This document shows, in pieces, positions 23,479 through 32,149 of a stretch of DNA of 64,000 nt. The translations under genes and the position numbers were made by a program. Numbering within the stretch: position 1 is the stretch's first letter; each line of letters opens with the position of its first letter. Location of the stretch: assembly GCF_007625075.1 (NCBI RefSeq), contig NZ_QMIE01000006.1:124001-188000 (forward strand), in the 5' to 3' direction. Source of the stretch: Oceanidesulfovibrio indonesiensis. Its GTDB lineage: Bacteria; Desulfobacterota; Desulfovibrionia; Desulfovibrionales; Desulfovibrionaceae. The notes below the pieces were generated by a model. The model saw only the letters and a list, made by a program, of their open reading frames with translations. It was not told the DNA's origin and did no database searches.

Positions 23479-25589
23479 CGGATTCCTTTTTCTGCTTGTG
23501 CCTGAATGGCCGTGATCGCCACGGTGTTGACGATGTCGTCAACGAGACAGCCACGGGAAAGATCGTTGACGGGCTTGTTGAGGCCCTGGAGCACAGGGCC
23601 GATGGCCACGGCGCCGGAAGAGCGTTGCACGGCCTTGTAGGTATTGTTGCCGGTGTTGAGGTCCGGGAAGATGAAGACCGTGGCGCGGCCAGCCACATCG
23701 CTGTTCGGCGCCTTGGTCTTGGCGACCTCGGGATCGATGGCGGCGTCGTACTGGAGCGGCCCTTCAATCAGCAGGCTGGGGTCGCGTTCCTTCGCCAGGC
23801 GCGTCGCCTCTATGACTTTTTCAACCTCCTCGCCCTTGCCGGACGCGCCGGTGGAGTAGGAGAGCATGGCCACGCGGGGTTCGATGCCGAAGATGCGGGC
23901 GGTTTCCGCGGAATTGATGGCGATCTGCGCGAGCTGCTCGGCGTTGGGGTTGGGGTTTACGGCGCAGTCGCCGTACACGAGCACGCGATCGCGAAGACAC
24001 ATGAAAAAGACCGAGGAGACGATGGAGAAGCCGGGCTTGGTCTTCACGAACTCGAAGGCCGGGCGGATTGTCTGGGCTGTGGTCGTGATCGAGCCGGACA
24101 CCATACCGTCGGCGTCGCCGAGATGCACCATCATGGTGGCGAAGTAGGTCGGATCGGCCATGCGGTCTCGGGCGTCCTCGATGCGCACGCCCTTGTGCTG
24201 CCGGGCCTCGAAGTATGTTTCACTGTAATCGTCGAACCGCTCGTACAGCATGGGGTCCACGATGCGCGCGTCACCAATCTCCAGACCCAGCTGGGAAGCC
24301 TTCGTGTAGACCTTTTCCTCTTCGCCGACGATGATGATCTCTGCGACGTTGCGGCGGATGAGGATGTCCGCGGCCTGGAGGATGCGATCTGAGTCGCCCT
24401 CGGGCAACACGATGCGTTGCGGATGCGCCGAGGCCCGCTGGATGAGGTTGTATTCGAACATCTTGGGCGTGACGCGTGAGGAGCGTCGCTCAAGGCAACG
24501 CTCACCAAGCTCCATCACGTCCACGTGCGTCTCGAAGGTGCCGAGCGCCGTGGCGATCTTCTTGGTGTCGTCGGGCTCGATGCGACCGTAGAGGTCGTTG
24601 AGTTTCTGGCTGGTCATGTGGGTATGCTCCTTGACCAGCAGAATCGGAATCGGCACGCCGGTCCAGCCCTCGATGAGGCGATGGACGTTGGCGTTCGGTT
24701 CGATGCCGCCCGTGAGCACGATGCCCGAAATATCAGGATACTGCGAAGAGAGCCGGGAAGCGAGGCAGCTGAGGATGATGTCTTCGCGGTCGCCGGGTGT
24801 GATGACCAGACTGCCCTGGGAGAGGTATTCCAGGAAGTTGCCGATGTGCATGGCGGCGATGAGGAACTCACCCACCAGGGATTCGAGCTGCCCGTGGCCG
24901 TAGAGCACCTTTGCGCCGAGCCAGTTGACCACATCGCGCACGGTGGGATTGCCAAGGGATTTCACCTCGGGGATTGCGAAAGTGAGCAAGGGCTGTTCGC
25001 ACCGTGTCTTGCACTGTAGGGTCTTGGCGAGAGCGAAGCAGTCGTCGCATTCGAGCCTGTTGACAATGGCGGCGATGATGTCGACGCCCTTTTCCTCAAG
25101 GGTCTCGATTGTGGACTGCGCCGAAGCCACGACCTCTTCCGGGGTTTTATCCTTGCCGTTGGCCACGAACAGGAGTGGTGTGCCCATGTTCGCGGCCAGT
25201 TCGGCATTGAGTTCAAACTCGAAGGCCGGATCACGTCCCATGAAGTCCGTGCCCTCGCAGAGCACGAAGTCGTACTCCTTTTCGAGGGCGCCCATTTTTT
25301 CGAGCAGGGTGTCGATGAGCAGGTCACGGCGTCCGGAGTTGATGAGGTTCCTGGCTTCGCGCAGGGTGAAGCCGTAGGTGTCCTCATACTTCATATCCAA
25401 GCGGAAATGCTTGGTTATGAGCTCGATATCGTGGTCTTTGTGACCATCCGGATGCGCGCCGACAGTGATGATGGGCCGGAAGAACGCCGGCCGGCCCACC
25501 TTGCGCATGATTTCCTGCATGACCCCGAGCACGATGGCGGATTTGCCGCTTCTGCTCTCGTTCGCCGTGACATACAAACTTTTGGACAT
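23475..25589 (-). CDS. pta: Phosphate acetyltransferase, long form with DRTGG domain
   Basis: This 704-residue enzyme converts acetyl-CoA and phosphate to acetyl phosphate. It has an N-terminal P-loop CobQ/DethioBS-like domain (ANESRSGKSAIVLGVMQEI), a central DRTGG domain, and the C-terminal catalytic PTA domain from about residue 385 (QRIVLPEGDSDRILQAADIL to PVNDLSRGCLVDDIV). The N-terminal domains of long Pta proteins have regulatory roles. It sits between the D-lactate dehydrogenase subunits and ackA in the lactate operon. Confidence 0.96.
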   Translation of the reverse strand: MSKSLYVTANESRSGKSAIVLGVMQEIMRKVGRPAFFRPIITVGAHPDGHKDHDIELITKHFRLDMKYEDTYGFTLREARNLINSGRRDLLIDTLLEKMGALEKEYDFVLCEGTDFMGRDPAFEFELNAELAANMGTPLLFVANGKDKTPEEVVASAQSTIETLEEKGVDIIAAIVNRLECDDCFALAKTLQCKTRCEQPLLTFAIPEVKSLGNPTVRDVVNWLGAKVLYGHGQLESLVGEFLIAAMHIGNFLEYLSQGSLVITPGDREDIILSCLASRLSSQYPDISGIVLTGGIEPNANVHRLIEGWTGVPIPILLVKEHTHMTSQKLNDLYGRIEPDDTKKIATALGTFETHVDVMELGERCLERRSSRVTPKMFEYNLIQRASAHPQRIVLPEGDSDRILQAADILIRRNVAEIIIVGEEEKVYTKASQLGLEIGDARIVDPMLYERFDDYSETYFEARQHKGVRIEDARDRMADPTYFATMMVHLGDADGMVSGSITTTAQTIRPAFEFVKTKPGFSIVSSVFFMCLRDRVLVYGDCAVNPNPNAEQLAQIAINSAETARIFGIEPRVAMLSYSTGASGKGEEVEKVIEATRLAKERDPSLLIEGPLQYDAAIDPEVAKTKAPNSDVAGRATVFIFPDLNTGNNTYKAVQRSSGAVAIGPVLQGLNKPVNDLSRGCLVDDIVNTVAITAIQAQAEKGIR

Positions 25590-25627
25590 GAGTCCGATCC
25601 TTGGTTTCGATGATTGCTGGGGTTGGT

Positions 25628-26914
25628 TTAGCTACCCAGGCTCTCAGCGTACACTTCGATGACGTGTTTGACGGGAATCGAGTGACCGCGCTGAGAAAGC
25701 CGGTCCGCAATCTGCATCATACACGCCGGGCAGGAAGTTGCCAGTGTTTCGGCACCGGAGTCTTCCACGGTTTTTGCCTTGAGGTCACCAATTTTCTTGG
25801 AGATCTCATAATGATGCAGGCTGAAGCTGCCGCCGCAGCCGCAACAGGTGGCCGCATTGGGCAGCTCCACGAAGCTCGCGTTCTTCGAAGCCTGGAGCAC
25901 CGTCCTGGGCTGCGCGGTAACTTTCAGAGAGTTCCGCAGGTGGCAGGGGTCGTGATAGGTGACCTTCTTGCCGGCGGCGCCCTCCATGGCCTCCACGCCG
26001 AGGACGTTCACGAGGAACTCGCTGACGTCCATGACCTTGTCGGCAACCGGGCCGATGCGCGCTTTCAGGCTTTCGTTGTCCACCATGGTCGGCCAGATTT
26101 CCTTGAGCGTGGCCGAACAGGTGGCGCAGGGGGTGAGAATGTAATCGAAATCAGCGTTCGAGAAAAGGTCCGCATTTGTTGCCACCATCTTCTCGAAGCT
26201 TTCCCGGTCGCCCGACGAGAGGGCGGGGATGCCGCAACACGCCTGTCCGTGGGGCATGAACACGCCCACGCCGTGGTGTTTGAGCACTTTGAGCACGGCG
26301 TGCCCCACCCCAGGGTAGACTTTGTCCACCATGCAGCCGGGGTAGAACGCCACGCGAACGCCGGACTTGCCGGCGGGCTCGTCCATGGGCTTGGTGGACT
26401 TGTGGAAGGGCTTCGCCGCGAGGCTTGGGAAGTGGCGGTCCGCGATGAGCGGGGCCTGGAAGCGCGCGCAGGAAGTGCCCAGCACGTCGTTCACGGGCTT
26501 GGCGAACATGCCCTGGAACTTGGAGCCGAAGGTGGTGAGCTTGTTGAACAGCTCGGGCCGGGTGAGCAGCTGCTTGAAGATGATGCGCTTGGCCGGCGAG
26601 AGACCGAAGTAGCCGGTGAGGATGGCGCGCGCCTTGAGGAAAATGTCCATGACGTGCACGCCGCTGGGGCAGTTCGCCTGGCATGTGCCGCAGAGCAGGC
26701 AGCGATCGAGCTGCTCCTTGACGCCTTTGGGGTCCTTGAGAATCTCGCCTGCGAGGCCATCGAGCAGGGCGAGCTTGCCGCGAGTGACGTCGGCCTCACG
26801 GCCGGTCTCGGCAAATACCGGGCAGACGGCCTGGCACATGCCGCATCGCATGCAGCTGACGAGCTGGTCGTCCAGCTCCTTGAGCATGGTGACCAATTTT
26901 TGAATGTCGGCCAT
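25628..26914 (-). CDS. D-lactate dehydrogenase iron-sulfur subunit (GlcF-like)
   Basis: This 428-residue protein has two [4Fe-4S] motifs near residues 21 (CMRCGMCQAVCPVF) and 72 (CLLCGTCQANCPSG). Two CCG modules follow (CCGIPALSSGD near 226; CCGCGGSFSLHH near 352). It accepts electrons from the FAD subunit encoded just upstream (9-bp gap) and hands them to the membrane pool or another carrier. In Desulfovibrio vulgaris the equivalent pair in the lactate operon is a D-lactate dehydrogenase. Glycolate oxidase GlcDEF is the same superfamily, so substrate assignment rests on the operon. Confidence 0.9.
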   Translation of the reverse strand: MADIQKLVTMLKELDDQLVSCMRCGMCQAVCPVFAETGREADVTRGKLALLDGLAGEILKDPKGVKEQLDRCLLCGTCQANCPSGVHVMDIFLKARAILTGYFGLSPAKRIIFKQLLTRPELFNKLTTFGSKFQGMFAKPVNDVLGTSCARFQAPLIADRHFPSLAAKPFHKSTKPMDEPAGKSGVRVAFYPGCMVDKVYPGVGHAVLKVLKHHGVGVFMPHGQACCGIPALSSGDRESFEKMVATNADLFSNADFDYILTPCATCSATLKEIWPTMVDNESLKARIGPVADKVMDVSEFLVNVLGVEAMEGAAGKKVTYHDPCHLRNSLKVTAQPRTVLQASKNASFVELPNAATCCGCGGSFSLHHYEISKKIGDLKAKTVEDSGAETLATSCPACMMQIADRLSQRGHSIPVKHVIEVYAESLGS

Positions 26915-26923
26915 GAATTCCTC

Positions 26924-28315
26924 CTAATCGAGCAGGGCGCTGATGATCTTGCCCGGATTGAGGATGCCCTTGGGGTCCAGGGACTTCTTCATGCGCCGGG
27001 AGTATTCGATGGTGGCTCGGCTGGTCTCCTGTTCCATGTACTTGGATTTTGCAAGACCAATGCCGTGCTCGCCGGAGAGCGTGCCGCCCATGGCGAGCGC
27101 TTCGTCGAAGATCGCGTCGATGGCTTTCTCCACGCGGTGCCATTCCTGCTCGTTCCGTTTGTCGGTGAGGATGGTGGGGTGGAGGTTGCCGTCGCCGGCG
27201 TGTCCGAATGTGCCGATGGTCAGGTCGAATTCCTTCGAGATGCGAGCGAGGGCTTCCATCATTGCAGGAATCCTGGACCGCGGCACGGTGGCGTCCTCGA
27301 GCACGCAGGTGGGCTTGAGGTTGGCCAGCGCGGGCAGTGCGTCGCGGCGAGCCTGCCAGACCTTGGCGCGGTGCTCGGCGTCCTTGGCCACTTCGACGCT
27401 CTTGGCGTTGTGTTCCTTGCAGATCTTCTCCACCTTCTCGGCTTCCTCGGCGACCTGCGCCGGGTGGCCGTCCACCTCGATCAGCAGCAGCGCCGCAGCG
27501 TCCGTGGGCAGGCCGGCCTTGCGGAAGTTGTCCACGGTGCGGATGGTGAAGTTGTCCATGAACTCCAGGGTGGCCGGCAGGATCTTGGCGGCGATGATGG
27601 CGGAGACGGTCCGGGATGCGTCCAGGACGTCATCGAACACGGCCATCATGGATTGCGCAGCCTGCGGCGGCGGGATGAGCTTGAAAGTGATCTCGTTGAA
27701 CACGCCGAGCGTACCTTCTGAGGCCACCATCAGGCCGGGAAGATTGTATCCGGTGACGCATTTCACCGTACGGGAGCCCGACTTCACGAGGTCGCCGTTC
27801 ACGTCGTAGAACGAGATGCCCATGAGGTAGTCTTTGGTTACGCCGTACTTGAGGCCGCGGAGTCCGCCGGCGTTCTCGGCCACGTTGCCGCCCAGGGTGG
27901 AGACGGTCTGGGAACCGGGGTCCGGAGGATAGAACAGGCCCTTGGAGGCGACCTCGGCCGCGAACTTGGCGGTGATTACGCCGGGCTGCACGCGGGCGTA
28001 GAGGTCGTCCATATTGAGTTCGAGAATTTTGTTGAGAGCTCCGGTGAGGACGACCACGCCGCCCTTGGAGGGTATGGTGCCGCCCGAGAGGTTGGTGCCT
28101 GCGCCGCGCACGGTCAGCGGCAGGCCGTGTTTGTTGCAGAGCGCGGTGATTGCACCAAGCTGTTCCGTCTCCGTCGGCCGGACCACAACGGCCGGCGCCA
28201 CGGAGTCCAGCACCGCGGCGTCGTAGGAATACGCATGGGTTTCCGCTTCGGCGGACATGACGTTGTCGGCGCCGACGATGGCTTCGAACTCTTTGAGCAG
28301 GGCTTTGTCAGCCAT
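26924..28315 (-). CDS. D-lactate dehydrogenase FAD subunit (GlcD-like)
   Basis: This 463-residue flavoprotein has an FAD_binding_4 domain (VVRPTETEQLGAITALCNKH; GAGTNLSGGTIPSKGGVVVL; STLGGNVAENAGGLRGLKYG) and an FAD-oxidase C-terminal domain (FGHAGDGNLHPTIL; GTLSGEHGIGLAKSKYM). It oxidises D-lactate to pyruvate with the iron-sulfur partner encoded next. ATG 28315 follows AAGGAGTCTTTCC; 13 more codons are open upstream. It is the second gene of the operon after the permease. Confidence 0.92.
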   Translation of the reverse strand: MADKALLKEFEAIVGADNVMSAEAETHAYSYDAAVLDSVAPAVVVRPTETEQLGAITALCNKHGLPLTVRGAGTNLSGGTIPSKGGVVVLTGALNKILELNMDDLYARVQPGVITAKFAAEVASKGLFYPPDPGSQTVSTLGGNVAENAGGLRGLKYGVTKDYLMGISFYDVNGDLVKSGSRTVKCVTGYNLPGLMVASEGTLGVFNEITFKLIPPPQAAQSMMAVFDDVLDASRTVSAIIAAKILPATLEFMDNFTIRTVDNFRKAGLPTDAAALLLIEVDGHPAQVAEEAEKVEKICKEHNAKSVEVAKDAEHRAKVWQARRDALPALANLKPTCVLEDATVPRSRIPAMMEALARISKEFDLTIGTFGHAGDGNLHPTILTDKRNEQEWHRVEKAIDAIFDEALAMGGTLSGEHGIGLAKSKYMEQETSRATIEYSRRMKKSLDPKGILNPGKIISALLD

Positions 28316-28420
28316 GGAAAGACTCCTTGATACGCGCGGCTGCGGTTCGCGCATTATCGATCTATGTAATGAATCGGGGGCCCGCTACGGTGCGAGCCCC
28401 CGCAGTATCAGTACGTCAGG

Positions 28421-30109
28421 TTAGAAGATGCCGGGTACGAAGACAAAGGCCAGCAGGGTGGCCACGATGCCTACGACGATGCCGTACAACAGGAAGGGCC
28501 AGAAGGTCCGCTTGAGGATGGCGCCTTCCTGGCCGGAGAGGCCCACAACGGCGAGTGCGGCCACGATGTTGTGGATGCAGACCATGTTGCCCATGCCGCC
28601 GCCGACAGCCTGAGCCGCCACGATGATCTGGCGAGGCAGGTTGAGCTGTTCGGCCATGCCGTACTGGAACTCGGCGAAGAGCAGGTTGGACACGGTGTTG
28701 GAGCCGGTGATGAATGCGCCCAGACCGCCCACGAAGGAGGCGAACATGGGCCACAGCGGACCAACGATGCCGGCAACCGCCTGGGCCATGGCCAGAGGCA
28801 TGGAAGGGTAGCCGTTGGGGTTCCACTCGATATTGCCGATGCCGGAACCGCGGAAGATGTAAACGATGGCCACCGCGAAGAAGAGCGCGATGGTGGGGTT
28901 CTTCATCTTTACGATGGATTCCTTCCAGGCAAGGGCGACCTTGTCGCCAGGCATGCCATGGATGAAGACGGTGAGCAGGGCCACCAGGGTAAAGGGAATG
29001 GTGCCGGGCAGGTAGAGGTAGGCGATAGCGCCGTTTACGCCCTCGTAGCCGAGGATGTTGTTGAAGGAGATGCTCTGCGCAGCGAGCCAGCCTTTGAGGC
29101 CGAGTTCGGGAATGCGGGTGACGACCAGGATGAGGCCGATGAGGATGTACGGCAGCCAGGCCTTGAACTGGCTCATGTGCGCTTTGTAGGTGCAGTCCTC
29201 TTCCACCTTCACGCTGCCGGTCCAGTAGTCTTCCCAGTTGCTCTGCGGGCCGAAGTCCCACACGTCCTTGGGAACGGCGATGCCTTTCTTGGCGCCCCAG
29301 ACCACCACGCCCAGGCCGACAAGACCGCCGATGAGCGAGGGGAACTCAGGGCCGAGCATCCAGGCGAAGATCAGGTAAGGGATGGTGAACGCGACAGCCG
29401 CGAAAACACAGAACTTCCACGCGCCGAAACCGTCCTTCCAGGAGCGCTTGGGGCCAAAGAAGCGAGTGATGAAGCCCAGCATGAAAATGGGCAGGATGAA
29501 GATCATGGGCAGGTGCATGAGCGTGGCGAACTCACCGACGCTGTTGGAGAAGTCCATGAAGCTCATGACGCCGGCGTCGTTCACGAACTGGTTCAGGGGC
29601 TTGAGACCCACGAGTACGGGCGTGCCCACCGCGCCGAAGGTGACCGGGAAGGAGTTGAACACCAGGCAGATGATCGCTGCAGCAAGAGGTGGAAAGCCCA
29701 ACGTGAGGAGCAGCGGAGCGGCGAGAGCTGCCGGCGTGCCGAAACCCGCCGCACCCTCGATGAAGGCCGCGAAAAGGTAGCCGATGATGATCGCCTGCAC
29801 CCGTTTGTCCGGGGAGATGCCGTGGAAGCCACATTGGATGGTCTCCATGCCGCCGGAGTACTTCAGGGTGTGCAGAATGATGATCGCACCGAAGACGATG
29901 ATGAGCACGCCGATGGCGGTGATCACGCCTTGAAGCGACAATGCGGCGACGTATCCCGCGGGAAGATTCCAGGCGAGGATGCCGCCGAGCACGGCGGTGA
30001 GCCAGGCCACGGGCATGGCTTTCGTGGCAGGCCAGCGCATGCCGACCATGAGCACGAGCGCCACGGCGATGGGGATAAAGGCGATTAACGCCAGCATCGA
30101 GATGGACAT
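28421..30109 (-). CDS. lctP: L-lactate permease family transporter
   Basis: This 562-residue polytopic membrane protein of the LctP/GlcA family imports lactate, probably with protons. It has about a dozen membrane segments with family blocks such as [58 protein letters not shown] and [16 protein letters not shown]. The start follows AAAGGAGCGAACCCCC. It is the first gene of the lactate operon. A sigma-54-like promoter lies about 220 bp upstream. In D. vulgaris a pyruvate:ferredoxin oxidoreductase gene precedes the permease; here none is present. Confidence 0.96.
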   Translation of the reverse strand: MSISMLALIAFIPIAVALVLMVGMRWPATKAMPVAWLTAVLGGILAWNLPAGYVAALSLQGVITAIGVLIIVFGAIIILHTLKYSGGMETIQCGFHGISPDKRVQAIIIGYLFAAFIEGAAGFGTPAALAAPLLLTLGFPPLAAAIICLVFNSFPVTFGAVGTPVLVGLKPLNQFVNDAGVMSFMDFSNSVGEFATLMHLPMIFILPIFMLGFITRFFGPKRSWKDGFGAWKFCVFAAVAFTIPYLIFAWMLGPEFPSLIGGLVGLGVVVWGAKKGIAVPKDVWDFGPQSNWEDYWTGSVKVEEDCTYKAHMSQFKAWLPYILIGLILVVTRIPELGLKGWLAAQSISFNNILGYEGVNGAIAYLYLPGTIPFTLVALLTVFIHGMPGDKVALAWKESIVKMKNPTIALFFAVAIVYIFRGSGIGNIEWNPNGYPSMPLAMAQAVAGIVGPLWPMFASFVGGLGAFITGSNTVSNLLFAEFQYGMAEQLNLPRQIIVAAQAVGGGMGNMVCIHNIVAALAVVGLSGQEGAILKRTFWPFLLYGIVVGIVATLLAFVFVPGIF

Positions 30110-30328
30110 GGGGGTTCGCTCCTTTGGGTCTTGTTGGGGTTTATTTGACCAAGCTTATCATGCCGGAAAGAAGACGACCACTGGTTTCCCGATCCCGAAC
30201 AGCTGCTGTGCCGCACCATGCATGGGGTGTGAGCAAAATTGGGGATATTTCGTTTACAGTCCTGCGGCGCCTTACATTATGGCATCGGGAGTGCGCGATC
30301 GTGACTTTTTTCCAACGGTTTGCGTGGT

Positions 30329-30345
30329 ACCAAAAACTGTGCCGA
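30329..30345 (-). promoter_or_regulatory. Sigma-54-like promoter of the lactate operon
   Basis: On the minus strand TCGGCACAGTTTTTGGT has the -24 GGCAC and, ten bases after the -24 GG, a TTGG at -12. This is the same GG-for-GC variant as the promoter at 391-407. The predicted start near 30319 gives a leader of about 210 nt. A sigma-54 activator is encoded immediately upstream, and two palindromic sites lie 65 and 175 bp further upstream. Confidence 0.6.
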
Positions 30346-30409
30346 CCAGCAAAAAGCAGTAGATCATGAAGGTTTTGTTAAAGGCGAAGCGACGGAGGGC
30401 TAATTTCGG

Positions 30410-30427
30410 CGTCCGAAATTCCGGAAT
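30410..30427. promoter_or_regulatory. Lactate-regulon palindrome, weaker copy
   Basis: CGTCCG-AAATTC-CGGAAT shares the GTCCG-N6-CGGA core and 18-bp length with the two strong sites (30520-30537, 36106-36123). A further CGGAC half site follows at 30430-30434. It lies 65 bp upstream of the -24 element, a workable enhancer position. Confidence 0.5.
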
Positions 30428-30519
30428 AACGGACAGGCAAGCAGCCAAAAGCGACCGCCAGTCTTTCCTGTGTGTTATGTGGGCAGGAGGAAAAGTCCTT
30501 CATGCTGGCATGTTACGGC

Positions 30520-30537
30520 TGTCCGAAAAAAAGGACA
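30520..30537. promoter_or_regulatory. Lactate-regulon palindrome, strong copy
   Basis: TGTCCGAAAAAAAGGACA is identical at 17 of 18 positions to TGTCCGAAAAAACGGACA at 36106-36123. It lies about 175 bp upstream of the permease -24 element, in the 590-bp gap after the regulator gene. Inference: an upstream activating sequence for the sigma-54 regulator encoded at 30703-32139. Confidence 0.65.
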
Positions 30538-30702
30538 TTCGACAGGAGGCCCGTTCTCCATAGACATGAGCAGGTAATCTTGACCGAGCAGTCGGAAGCC
30601 GGGCGGAGCGCAGCAACCCGCGATGTAAAGTTGATGTGAACCCGAAAGCAGACAAAGCGACTCGCAGCGGGAACGCAGTCAGCCTCCGACTTGGGATCCG
30701 CC

Positions 30703-32139
30703 TTATACGTCGATGGAATACTTCTTGAGCAGTGCGTACAGGTGCGACCGTGAGAGGCCGGAGTGTTCCAGCATGAGGGGGACATCACCGCCGGCTTCGG
30801 CGGCAAGCCGTTCGAGGTAGGCGGCCTCAGCATCCGCCTTGAAATCCTTGAACGTCGGCAGCGGCCCATTCAGCGCAGGCGCAGCCCTGGTCATTCCGGA
30901 CGGAATTGCGGGTGCGCCTTCATGCTCGGGGGCCGAGTCTTCAATTCCGGACTGCGCGGTCATGATCTGCGCCTTGGTCACCTTGATACGCAGCGCCGGG
31001 GGCAGGTGCATGGCGTACAGAGTCTTGTCCCGGTCCGAGGCCACGAACGCCTGCTCCAGGATGTTCGCCAGCTCGCGCACGTTGCCCGGCCAGTCGTAGG
31101 CGTGGAGGATCTCGAAGAAATCGGCGCCGATGCCCTTGAGCGGGACGCCGTATCGGTCGCACAGTCGGTTGACGAAGTGCATGTCCAGCGGCTTGATGTC
31201 TTCCTTGCGTTCGCGTAGCGGCGGGATGTGCAGGGGGATGGTTTTGAGGCGGTAAAGCAGGTCGCTGCGGAACTCGCCGGATTCCACCATGGCGTCCAGG
31301 TCCCGGTTGGTGGCGGAGATGAGCCGAAAATCGCTGGTGACCTCGCGGGTTGCGCCCACGGGGCGAAACCGTCGTTCCTGCAGGACGCGCAGCAGCGATT
31401 TCTGGATGGTCAGGGGCAGTTCGCCAACCTCGTCCAGGAAGAGCACCCCCGTGTCTGCAAGCTCGATCAGGCCGGTGCGGTCTGCCACGGCGCCGGTGAA
31501 CGAGCCTTTCTTGTGGCCGAAGAGCGTGGATTCCACCAGCGTATCGGTGAGGGAGGCGCAGTCCACCACGACGAATGGTTTGTCCGCGCGGCGGCTGTTC
31601 GCATGCACGGTGCGCGCGAAGAGCTCCTTTCCGGAGCCGGTCTCGCCGGTGATGAGCAGGCTGGAGTCCGTGCTCGCGGCCTGGGCCACGGTATCGAAGC
31701 ATGTGCGTATGGCCGGGCTCTGCCCAACCACCCCGGAGAGGTCCAGGGCCTTGAGGTCGCCTCCTTTTTCCTTCTGTGAGTGGTACTTGAGCGCCCGATT
31801 CAGAGACAGGCTGATCTGCTTGATGGAGCAGGGCTTGACGAGATAGTCCCAGACGCCGCCCTGGATGGCGAGCTCGGCGCCGTCCGGGTCCCCCCGGCCG
31901 GTGAGGATGACCACCTCCGGGGCGTTGGGCAGCTGCTTCAGCTCGGGCAGGAGGTCCAGGCCGTTGCCGTCCGGCAGGCGTACGTCCAGGAGGACCACAT
32001 CGTATGTCTCGGTCTTGATCCTGTCCCGCGTCTCGGCCACGTCGGTAACGGCGTCGTACTCCATCTTCTGGCGGCGGATCAGGCTCGCCATGGTCTCGCG
32101 GATTTCGGGGTCGTCGTCCACTATAAGGATTCGAGGCAT
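30703..32139 (-). CDS. Sigma-54-dependent response regulator of lactate genes (LurR-like)
   Basis: This 478-residue NtrC-type regulator has a receiver (D8, D9, phosphoacceptor D52 in [11 protein letters not shown], Lys in YLVKPCS). The AAA+ domain has Walker A GETGSGKE, the sigma-54 contact loop GSFTGA, Walker [11 protein letters not shown] and an arginine-finger region. The C-terminal helix-turn-helix is in [19 protein letters not shown]. It lies 10 bp after the hybrid kinase and upstream of the lactate operon on the same strand. D. vulgaris has a matching pair (LurS/LurR) at its lactate operon, so lactate or pyruvate is the likely inducing signal. Confidence 0.93.
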   Translation of the reverse strand: MPRILIVDDDPEIRETMASLIRRQKMEYDAVTDVAETRDRIKTETYDVVLLDVRLPDGNGLDLLPELKQLPNAPEVVILTGRGDPDGAELAIQGGVWDYLVKPCSIKQISLSLNRALKYHSQKEKGGDLKALDLSGVVGQSPAIRTCFDTVAQAASTDSSLLITGETGSGKELFARTVHANSRRADKPFVVVDCASLTDTLVESTLFGHKKGSFTGAVADRTGLIELADTGVLFLDEVGELPLTIQKSLLRVLQERRFRPVGATREVTSDFRLISATNRDLDAMVESGEFRSDLLYRLKTIPLHIPPLRERKEDIKPLDMHFVNRLCDRYGVPLKGIGADFFEILHAYDWPGNVRELANILEQAFVASDRDKTLYAMHLPPALRIKVTKAQIMTAQSGIEDSAPEHEGAPAIPSGMTRAAPALNGPLPTFKDFKADAEAAYLERLAAEAGGDVPLMLEHSGLSRSHLYALLKKYSIDV

Positions 32140-32149
32140 AGTGGGAGTC

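Noticed and set aside
25601-27721. 706-codon plus-strand frame opposite the lactate dehydrogenase genes
   Set aside because: Lies wholly antisense to two clear enzymes; similar long antisense frames occur at 28571-30088, 32513-34759 and 42222-45020 for the same compositional reason.
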